A DNA stretch of 64,000 nucleotides from Limnoperna fortunei (Eukaryota; Mollusca; Bivalvia; Mytilida; Modiolidae): assembly GCA_944474755.1 (NCBI GenBank), contig OX104123.1, positions 60,257,898 to 60,321,897 of the forward strand, read 5' to 3'. Both the position numbers and the translations under genes were made by a program. A model generated the notes under the pieces. It did no database searches and was not told the DNA's origin. It saw nothing but the letters and a program-made list of their open reading frames with translations. This document shows positions 11,358 to 20,374 of the stretch, piece by piece; position 1 is the stretch's first letter; each line of letters opens with the position of its first letter.

Positions 11358-11694
11358 TATCAGCGGCCGTTCATGTCACAATTGTGATGTTTCTATCGCG
11401 ATACTTTTTAAAAGCATCATGATACTTGATCAAATCATCGCGATACTTGTTAAAAGCATTCTGATGGAAAAAACTTTATGCATGGTGTAAAAAATATCGA
11501 CTTGCTTTTAAAAAGCAGTGGCTTGCTATTTTCATCTACCTGACCGATCGGGTCACAATTGTGATGTTTCTATTTGCTTGCTTTTTTTATCGCGATACCT
11601 ATTATTGCTTTGAAGAATGCTTTTAAAAAGTATCGCGAAAAAAAAATTCAAGCCGATAGATACATCACAATTGTGACATGAACGGCCACTGATA
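11358..11694. mobile_element. 337-bp inverted-repeat (MITE-like) element, copy A
   Basis: It starts TATCAGCGGCCGTTCATG and ends with the near-perfect reverse complement CATGAACGGCCACTGATA. The inverted ends extend about 55 bp, through CACAATTGTG and ATCGCGATAC. GTTCTC flanks both sides (11352-11357 and 11695-11700), a likely 6-bp target duplication. The palindrome CACAATTGTG occurs three times, twice in the ends and once internally near 11554. No coding capacity. Orthologous copies with the same flanks lie at 38210-38547 and 43436-43772, so it inserted before the duplication. Confidence 0.75.
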
Positions 11695-11700
11695 GTTCTC

Positions 11701-12593
11701 TGCAATCAATTAAACTTAAGTATTACAAGTATATAATTTAATCATGTCTTTTTCATTCACACTTTAAGATTTATTAGCATTTCTACTCTGCCTATACTTT
11801 ATTTATAACTAAATGTATTCTTGTCTACGAAAACAACGGTATGTAATCAAGGATTAACGAAAGAATATTACATTACATAACTAGTTTGTTTATTTGTTAG
11901 AATGGTGTTTAATGCCATTTTAAGCAATATTGTGACGTCCAGTTTTAATTGAGAAAAGCTGGAGTAGTCTGAGAAAAATATATGCTTTACAACTAGAGAA
12001 GAAGTTAAAAAATGACAGCGAACTAAAAACAGGAACTGGTGATTTAATGCTGGTAATGTATGTCAATGTATAACATGGACAAGTTCATTATGTAACAAAT
12101 CCTTAAACACGGAGCAAGCATTTTACCATGTTATATACAGCCGATTGTCGTTTGTGGACAAATCACCAGCTAATATGCCATCAATACTGCCCATTTAAAT
12201 AAGATCAAACATTGACAAAAAAAGGCAGGATAGTAACAAAAAAGATTATTTGGTTTTTTTTTGTATTTGTCATATCATATAAATAATGGCATTAACACAC
12301 TAAGATTACAAAACACATGTTTCCATTACCATTTATTTAAATAAACCAATCCTCATATCTTCCTACACACTATAATGTACCAGGTATGTAATTTAAACGT
12401 GTGTAACATACATGTCATGTATTTACTTCCAGTTTTGGTAAGTAACACATTTATTCTACTTATGTATCAAGTTACATGTGCTCTTTCCATCGGAAATTAG
12501 CGTCACATGTGTCAAGTTATTTTGTTATTCAACAATAACACATGATATGAATAACAGACCAGTACACATGTGGCACTTCACTACATATGTAAT

Positions 12594-12644
<51 letters not shown>

Positions 12645-14123
12645 AGCTATACAAGATAAAATGTAAAACAGGACAAATGTAATACCTTCTCATGTAATAC
12701 ACATGGTGTTTATTTTTGTCACTCAGAACTTCACATGTTTAAATAACAGAACGAACAGAAACAGTACATTACAAAATAAATGCACATCTTTAATCTAGCA
12801 TAACTTACAGAGAACATGCACATGCTAACTTACACATACAAGTCAACAGAACATGTGTCATGTAAACCAGACATAGATTTACTACACAATGCGCTATTTC
12901 GTATAACAAGTCAAGGTTGACACATGTCAAAGCATGCCTAATTCTTACAAAGATAATACAGCTAACAAACATACATGTATATAATTCTAAATCCCACTGT
13001 AAGCTGATGTGTAGATTACACGCTGAACAACATACTTTCATATTTTCACTTTAAATTATACATACAAAAGCATGAAATATGTCTGGGCAACACTGGTATC
13101 TCGCTTGGCACATATTGGTAAACACCCCCCTTTTTCTAAGTTCACTCAACCGTGAAATATTTGGAACAGCCCAAAAGAGTTTTGCCTGTTGGACATCTCA
13201 TCATGTTGTAACTGTTTACCAAGTTTCATGAATGTGTAAAGTCCTCTTCATAAAAAACAAAGCTTTAATGATATTGCAAACCTGAACTGAGACAGACGAA
13301 CAAATAAAGATGAGAGCAAATGAACAAACTGAACTAAAATAGAACGTAAATCAAGTTAGTAGATTCCCTCGATAAAATATTAATCTGGATGGCTGGATAG
13401 ATTAACTGCATAATATTAGACAAAAATATGACAAACAAACTTTGATTTACATAAATAAAACAATTTTGACAGTGAATATCACAAGCTTACCAACAACATG
13501 TATACAAATACACAGATAGAAACAAAACAGTAGATAATTAACAAGTTATAATTAATTCTAAACGAAACTGTGAAAAATTTACCTAGATATTTTTCTACTA
13601 CTTAACAAAACTTCCACACGAAGACTTGTAATTATTCAAATAAATACAGATATAATGACTACATAAAGTAATGATTTCCTCTTTTTCACAGTATAGGCAA
13701 TGTCACATTGAATAAAAGGTCATTTGAAAATTATATAGAGTTTGGCATTAGTTACTGCAGTGAATTGTAAGGGAAAGCTAGCTTTAACAAGAAAATCCAT
13801 AATGGAGTAAAATTGAAGTCTTGTTAAAGAATTGGGAGTCAACAATGGTTATATACCAAGTAGATAAAAAAAACACCAAAAGAAAAAAAGCAAAAGAAAA
13901 AACACCAAAAAATGAATCGTAGCTGTGGATCTATTTTGTAACTTTTGTCTTTCTGTATTTTAAAAAAACAGCCTTCAACAAACATAAGATAAATATTAAA
14001 TGCATGTCATGTCTGAACACATCTACTGTAACATCTGTATAATCCGTCAGTCACACTAAAGCATACTGTGATGATATACATGGTCCCTGACATACACGTT
14101 ACATGGTGACCTATATAATGACC
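11701..14123. other. 3' flank of centrin-3, copy A
   Basis: AT-rich sequence between the MITE-like element and the last centrin-3 exon; on the minus strand it is downstream of the stop and may include a long 3' UTR. It contains an old minus-strand SINE relic near 11890-11985, the TA microsatellite and a region (about 12400-12980) dense in ACATGT. A-rich runs occur near 13865-13910. No other coding region recognised. Confidence 0.45.
12596..12642. repeat. (TA)n microsatellite
   Basis: About 47 bp of alternating TA. The equivalent tracts are 57 bp in copy B (39452-39508) and 14 bp in copy C (44672-44685). Confidence 0.95.
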
Positions 14124-14167
14124 TTATGTGTCTCCTGTCATGATGGCAATAAACTCATCTTCATTAA
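14124..14167 (-). CDS. CETN3: Centrin-3, last coding exon (copy A)
   Basis: After a good acceptor (TTTTTCAG) the exon reads INEDEFIAIMTGDT and stop. This is the end of the fourth EF-hand and the characteristic C-terminus of centrin-3, a calcium-binding protein of centrioles and basal bodies. The first codon is split: the final A of the penultimate exon (17056-17132) joins TT to give Ile, so the phases fit. The intron between them is 2888 bp and holds the 51-bp minisatellite. No frame defect in this exon. Confidence 0.85.
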
Positions 14168-15162
14168 CTGAAAAATACATATGTATGAATGCTACATGAT
14201 TGTTGTAGTTTTCATGGAAAAATTACATACTCATTTAAATTAAATGTCATTTAGAGTAATACTGTTAGCAACGCTATGGAAAAAAAGCTTCACTGTTAAG
14301 AGGCCATGGCCCAATACCAAACAAGGCTACACAGTATAACTAAATTTAATTATATATTCAAGGAAGAATACAATCTCCATACAAGGATACTGAGTATCCT
14401 ACGACAACCACTATCACCTCGGCAAAAACCATTGGTGGACGCCATGAGAGATATCTCTCATGGGGATAAGCCTCACGTAAAAACAATACTTTTATGCAAA
14501 ACCATATCAAAAGTATTCATAGACTATATGAAAATAAATAAGATCTAATGTGTTTTAACAAACATTCAGTCTTTGTTTACAAATATCACAGGCAGACAAC
14601 AAATGTAGGCCACCCCCAGAGTAAATGGGGTGTGACGTGTGGCAGAGGTTAAATCTGGGAATCAGTTATCATCTCTGTGCCAGAGTGTGAAGAATGTACC
14701 TGACCCTTTTACAATAGGGTTCTTTATTAAACTTCACCATGCCGTGGTGGTCATTTTCAGTTTCTCATTAAACATTCAGTATGTAAACTTTTGTAGATGA
14801 CCATCCAATCTGTATGCTTTCAACGATCTTTTAACAAGGTGTTAGGTTCATTAATAGAAGAATTTTACTGGACCTTCATTGCTATTACAGCACCAACTAT
14901 TTTGAAGGAGAGAAATGCTCAATGTTTGGAGCCATGTGTAGCTCATGTGGTTTACAAAGTTTACCACATTGTTTTCACCAGACATGCATAATGAACAAGA
15001 CAATAAATGAAAGTATAAAAACTTAGATAACCCACATGAAATTATTGTTAAAACACATTTGATTTATTTCTACAAGTCGATTGAGCTATAACTATTTACT
15101 AAGTCATATAGGTACTGTTGAAACGTAAATGACAAATGTAAATAGCCAGTCACCATATTAGA
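14168..15162. other. Centrin-3 final intron, left part
   Basis: Intronic on the minus strand. It matches copy C 46258-47098 with indels, including about 100 bp present only here around 14870-14980. No exon, RNA gene or mobile-element boundary seen. Confidence 0.5.
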
Positions 15163-15405
15163 TATTTGTTTGTTTGAATGATGTTTAATGTCACACCACT
15201 TCAGCAATTTTTCAGCTGTATCATGGCCTCAATTTTTATTGGGGAAGGAAGCCAGAGTTCCCGGCGAAAACCTTCAACTTTCGGGTCGAAACCTGGCGAT
15301 CCAAGTGAAATAAGATTGGAGTCAATTACACCCTGTCCGCAGTGCGACTCAAAATAACAATCTCAGTGTTGACAGACCACATGTTTATTAGTTTACTACT
15401 TCAAA
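15163..15405 (-). mobile_element. tRNA-derived SINE in centrin-3 intron, copy A
   Basis: Reverse complement of the local SINE. Its 3' tail is at the left (TTTGTTTGTTTG), the GCAATTTTTCAGCT and GGAGGAAGCC-like middle follows, and the damaged B-box region is at the right. A, B and C differ by many substitutions; the orthologous insertion in copy C is 47099-47330, so it predates that duplication. Confidence 0.75.
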
Positions 15406-15535
15406 AAAACCCGTGTGCCTTCAGAGTGAAGAAATAAAGGACATGAAGATGTCAACTATATGCTCTATGTAAAATTTAAGGAAGCATAAAAATATCACAG
15501 TCAAATCTAAAAATTATATCATATTAATCTGCAGT

Positions 15536-17055
15536 CTGTATAGAACCCCAATGACATAGATACTAAATACATACTTTATCCATGTCCCTATAGAACCCCA
15601 ATGATATAGATACTAAATACATACTTTATCCATGTCTCTATAGAACCCCAATGACATAGATACTAAATACATACTTTATCCATGTCCCTATAGAACCCCA
15701 ATGACATAGATACTAAAATACATACTTTATCCATGTCCCTATGGAACCCCAATGACATAGAAACTAAAATACATACTTTCTCCATGTCCCTATAGAACCC
15801 CAATGATATAGATACTAAAATACATACTTTATCCATGTCCCTATAGAACCCCAATGACATAGATACTAAAATACATACTTTATCTATGTCCCTATAGAAC
15901 CCCAATGACATAGATACTAAAATACATACTTTATTCATGTCCCTATGGAACCCCAATGATATAGATACTAAAATACATACTTTATCCATGTCCCTATAGA
16001 ACCCCAATGATATTGATACTAAAATACATACTTTATTCATGTCCCTATAGAACTCCCAATGACATAGATACTAAAATACATACTTTATTCATGTCCCTAT
16101 AGAACTACCAATGACATAGATACTAAAATACATACTTTATCTATGTCCCTATAGAACCCCAATGATATAGATACTAAAATACATACTTTATCCATGTCCC
16201 TATAGAACCCCAATGACATAGATACTAAAATACATACTTTATCCATGTCCCTATAGAACCCCAATGATATAGATACTAAAATACATACTTTATCCATGTC
16301 CCTATAGAACCCCAATGACATAGATACTAAAATACATACTTTATCTATGTCCCTATGGAACCCCAATGACATAGATACTAAAATACATACTTTATCCATG
16401 TCCCTATAGAACCCCAATGATATTGATACTAAAATACATACTTTATTCATGTCCCTATAGAACCCCAATGACATAGATACTAAAATACATACTTTATCTA
16501 TGTCCCTATAGAACCCCAATGATATTGATACTAAAATACATACTTTATTCATGTCCCTATAGAACCCCAATGACATAGATACTAAAATACATACTTTATC
16601 TATGTCCCTATAGAACCCCAATGATATAGATACTAAAATACATACTTTATCTATGTCCCTATAGAACCCCAATGACATAGATACTAAAATACATACTTTA
16701 TCCATGTCCCTATAGAACCCCAATGATATAGATACTAAAATACATACTTTATCCATGTCCCTATAGAACTCCCAATGACATAGATACTAAAATACATACT
16801 TTATCCATGTCCCTATAGAACCCCAAATGACATAGATACTAAAATACATACTTTATCCATGTCCCTATGGAACCCCAATGACATAGATACTAAAATACAT
16901 ACTTTCTCCATGTCCCTATAGAACCCCAATGATATAGATACTAAAATACATACTTTATCCATGTCCCTATAGAACCCCAATGACATAGATACTAAAATAC
17001 ATACTTTATCTATGTCCCTATGGAACCCCAATGACATAGATACTAAAATACATAC
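15536..17055. repeat. 51-bp minisatellite in centrin-3 intron
   Basis: About 30 tandem units of 51 bp (a few are 50 or 52), each containing CATACTTTATCCATGTCCCT + ATAGAACCCCAATGACATAG + ATACTAAAATA. On the minus strand every unit reads GTATGTATTTTAG, i.e. a donor-like GTATGT followed by an acceptor-like TTTTAG. The right edge coincides exactly with the donor of the penultimate centrin-3 exon. Units with GACATAG and GATATAG variants tend to alternate, giving a 102-bp higher-order pattern. Open frames of up to 219 codons (17-residue repeats) are artefacts of the 3n unit length. Confidence 0.95.
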
Positions 17056-17132
17056 TTTCTCCATCACCGTCTCTATAAAATTCATCAATCATAGCTCGCA
17101 GTTCTTCGTCTGTCATATTCTCCCCCAACTCT
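17056..17132 (-). CDS. CETN3: Centrin-3, penultimate coding exon
   Basis: A 77-nt exon between TTTTTTAG and GTATGT, in phase with the last exon at 14124-14167. It encodes [18 protein letters not shown] then YRDGDGE, which is the exiting helix of EF-hand 3, the entering helix of EF-hand 4 and the first seven loop residues. Centrins normally have Asp at loop position 1; here the codon is TAT (Tyr), while positions 3, 5 and 12 (the last from the next exon) are normal. The upstream split Arg codon needs an exon ending in CG, which I did not find between 17133 and 26307. Thus the gene may extend far to the right or this may be a 3' fragment. The donor abuts the 51-bp minisatellite. Confidence 0.85.
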
Positions 17133-17977
17133 CTAAAAAATAAAATGACGATACATTTTTTACATTTCCTTAGCTAAATCCTGTTTTGGCATCATTAATA
17201 AACAGCTGTGCAATATTAACACTGTCCCAAATTATCAAGAAAATTGATGATGTTCAACTAGAAACATAGCATGAGTAGTCGAATGATGAAACATTCTATA
17301 GTATTGTTTTGAACATTAGATCGCGTTTCCGTACTATATCATCTTCTTTAAAGAGTAAGGTTATTTTTATACCGCCCGCCTGGGAGGGAGGGGGGCGGGA
17401 TGGTATATATTGATGGTGGTGTCCGTCTCTCCGCCGGTCCGTCCGTTACACTTTCTCTTATGTGCAAATCCTCCTACACTTCTAAATGGAATCATTGTCA
17501 CATAATGCCATGGTACACCTGATATTTAATATTTTGATCGGAATGACATTTGGGGTCCTTAGAAAACATGGACTTTGTTATTGACATAAGGGATGACAAG
17601 GGTATCAATTAGTAAGCATTGCTCACGGTTTTTCTAGTTCTAAATGCTTTCTCTTACATGGTAAATGTCTATATACGACATAGTTATGGGAATAAATCAT
17701 CAATTAATATTAATATAAAGCGGCATACACTGTTAACGACAGGCTACTGCAGTTGTTAAACACAGATCCTCTACTACCAATCAGTTATTTACATTTTATT
17801 CTGGAAACCAAAGTTCACCGCACTTTCAATACATTTATTTTACACAGCAATACAGGGCATATTTAGTGATAAACATTTCTCAGAGATAAAAAAATCAAAC
17901 AATTAATACAAATTACAACAGATCGTGACTACGCATTATGACCAAACAGAGATAAACAGTATTTAAATGTATATATA
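17133..17977. other. Unassigned; probable dispersed repeat around 17370-17640
   Basis: A GC-rich start (GGGAGGGAGGGGGGCGGG) followed by CCGTCCGTCC-like sequence resembles dispersed repeats common in molluscan genomes. No coding region and no centrin exon recognised. Confidence 0.35.
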
Positions 17978-19183
17978 CTCACTCAAAAAAGAAACGCTAC
18001 ATCGGATAAATATTTTCAATTTATTTTGTGCGGACAAATAACCTATAAATATTCAAATATATATACACAACATCATAATAACACCTTAATTAAAGGTTTC
18101 CATGTGAAAGCAGTTAAGTTCATCCACCCGTGATTTGGTCGAAATCTGGAACACACTGAATTACGCATGGCTAAAATCAGGATCGATTTTCACGTGCAAA
18201 TCATGGTTATTTTTTAACTCGGACAATCGGTATAAAACATCGCTATTTCTTTTCTTGACTGCATTAGTAAAATTAAATTGTGATGAGGTGACGCTATGCC
18301 CAGGTTAAATGCTGCTACTCGGAATATCGCCATCGGGCGTCTGCGTGTTACAACTCGATTGCAGGATCGTTACATTAAATTATTCCATCTACGGAACAGG
18401 ACTATTGCTGCAACAGAAACAGCTGTAGACGTCCCTTTGTTGCTCCATATAGCACCACAGACAGTACGCAATAGGTTACGTTTTCATGTATTGCGAGCAA
18501 AAATACCTTACGTCGGAGCAACAATGAGACGATAACACCGCCGAGCAAGGGTTAGATGGTGTACTACCGTTCGTGTATGGAATTTACAGAACTGGGGAAG
18601 AGTGTGGTTCAGTGATGAGTCTCGTTTTCAGCGAGATGGTCGCATACAAGTGTACAGCCGCCGAAATGAACGTTTTGCTCAAAAATGTGTTGTAGAAAAA
18701 GACAATTTTGGCGGAGACAGTGTTATGATGTGGGCCGCTATCTCTTACGCCAGGAACACACAGCTGATGCATATTCAATGCAATCTTAACACTGTTAGGT
18801 ATAGAGACGAAATTATACGGCCGCATTTATTGCCCGAAATTGACATTCAAAGAGAAATTTTTCAACACGACAATGTCCGACCACATACAGCACAGTATGA
18901 GTGGCAAAGGATACCGCATGTTCGTACTCAACGTAGAATTGAATCCATGCCAAGAAGAATAAGGGGTGTGTTACAAGCAAAGTGGGCACAACAGATACTG
19001 ACACTTTTTGCGTGATTTATTGACGTTTGCGACAACATGTTTCATTCCATGGTAAAAAACGCACGAACAAGACGTGTGCCAATTTTTACATTTCCGTATC
19101 AATTATTTATATGATAAATTGTTAAAATAATATCTGAAGTAAAATTCCCATTTTTTGTATGTTGCGTTTCCTCTTTGAGTGAG
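17978..19183 (+). mobile_element. Tc1/mariner-like transposon with terminal inverted repeats
   Basis: The left end CTCACTCAAAAAAGAAACGC and right end GCGTTTCCTCTTTGAGTGAG are inverted repeats with two mismatches, each flanked by TA, the insertion target of the superfamily. The 1206-bp element encloses a decayed transposase gene at 18296-19015. It is unique to the segment between duplication copies A and B. Confidence 0.9.
18296..19015 (+). pseudogene. Tc1-like transposase, inactive
   Basis: The start MPRLNAATRNIAIGRL is typical of a Tc1 subgroup. It then jumps directly to RVTTRLQDRYIKL, so most of the N-terminal helix-turn-helix DNA-binding region is missing. An in-frame TAA at 18533-18535 splits the gene. 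After it, the same frame continues with VWFSDESRF (first catalytic Asp), FGGDSVMMWAAISY and QHDNVRPHT (second catalytic Asp). The segment that should carry the third acidic residue (before a 'LNPIEHLWDE'-type motif) is deleted and replaced by a short Arg-rich tail. The protein therefore cannot be active; the ends could still be mobilised by a related transposase. Confidence 0.9.
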
Positions 19184-19321
19184 TATAGTTTAATGCAAAG
19201 TATTTTGTTTTAATGCCAAAAAAAAACAATAGAAATTAATTTAACGATGTATTGGGCTTTCCCAATGTACTGCACTCTTTTTTTAACTTGTAAGATACTC
19301 GAAAATCCACAATAGACTAAC

Positions 19322-19895
19322 ATGCATAGGCTATTGCGACTCGCAACAGTGTATTCTCAACTGAACGACGAACTTATTCTACAAGTTAATTTGGGTTCTA
19401 CAGCCATCAAAGAAGGACATTGTACTCTATGTGACAGTTTTACGACTGATATTATGAAGCACGTAATGCTGCATTGTAATTTTTTCTCACAGAACGAAAT
19501 AAAATGTTTTACGCCGTAGTTGATGCTCTGTCTGTCGACGAATCTTTTCTTTTTTTCTGTCATGAGGAGGAAGACGTTCTTATAGCAGTCCTTGGAGGAA
19601 ACACAGACATTATCCAGTCATTAAACTCTGACAGATGGAAATGTCTGATGTACTGCTTGGCATGCCATGTATTCAAATGCATGAAGTATTTAAAAGTGTT
19701 CTGTATCATTATAAATTTGATTTTGGTCACTTATACATCTATAAAATATATTGTGAAACTGACTCTGTTAGTGTGTGTGCTTGACAGTATTTCTGTATTG
19801 TAATTTGTAATTCTGTGATTTATTTATTTGTAAAGTGTAAATATAGATTTTGTTTGTAATTGTTGCTATAAATGGTAAATCATCATTTTGGTGAA

Positions 19896-19943
<48 letters not shown>

Positions 19944-19945
19944 TA
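19322..19945 (+). pseudogene. 5'-truncated LINE: reverse-transcriptase C-terminus and 3' tail
   Basis: The open frame from 19322 contains CTLCDSFTTDIMKHVMLHC, the C-x2-C-x7-H-x4-C-type finger found at the C-terminus of many non-LTR reverse transcriptases. A frameshift near 19500 moves to the frame starting 19504 (VVDALSVDESFLFF). A short 3' UTR and an (AATC)n tail at about 19892-19942 end it. The (AATC)-type tail resembles the tail of the full-length LINE at 50930-56987. Target duplications not found. The 19184-19321 stretch before it holds nothing recognisable. Confidence 0.65.
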
Positions 19946-20374
19946 TTCGAAGCTGTTGTATTTTAATGGATTCTAGTGACCTTAAGCAATGTTTTTCAGT
20001 TAAAGTACGTATAGTATGAATAAAATATATATTGGAGTACTGTAGAGTATTACAGAAATAGCTATACAAGTGTGACACAAACATCTTTTCGACAATGGTA
20101 TACAGTTGTATTCAAAAATTTATCATCTTTACTAAGTTAGCATCCAAATGTATATAGTTTTTCAGTAGAACGATCTATTCCCTCTTTGTGGTCAAAAGCA
20201 GTTAGCACAGAAAAATGTTCTTACGAAATATTCACATTGATTCCGTATTGACTAATATTAGAGAACACATGGTATAATGCTTGACTGACAAATTTATTAC
20301 TTATTGGGTGGTTCATCTAATCTTTAATTTTATAATAAAGAGTGACAATGTTATACATATATAGATCAGTAGTA
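19946..20374. other. 3' flank of middle C1qDC gene
   Basis: AT-rich non-coding sequence downstream of the minus-strand C1qDC stop codon at 20375. No distinct element seen. Confidence 0.4.

Larger units (their letters stand above)
1..15560. repeat. Segmental duplication, copy A
   Basis: This block aligns almost base for base with 26308-41136 (copy B), and its right third (from about 9640) with 41627-47490 (copy C). The offset to copy B grows from 26307 at the left edge to about 26906 at the centrin exon because of small indels, minisatellite length and one SINE. The homology already runs at base 1, so the left boundary lies outside the window. The right boundary with copy C falls in the first unit of the 51-bp minisatellite near 15540. 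The block holds a C1qDC pseudogene, an orphan C1qDC exon 1, retroelement remnants and the last centrin-3 exon. Confidence 0.95.

Noticed and set aside
12805..13041. 78-codon Cys-rich minus-strand frame, present in A and C
   Set aside because: Rich in Cys only because the DNA is dense in ACATGT/ACACAT; broken in copy B and without splice context.
15663..17088. Open frames with 17-residue repeats ([21 protein letters not shown])
   Set aside because: Readings of the 51-bp intronic minisatellite. The real coding signal in the area is the centrin-3 exon at 17056-17132, in another frame.
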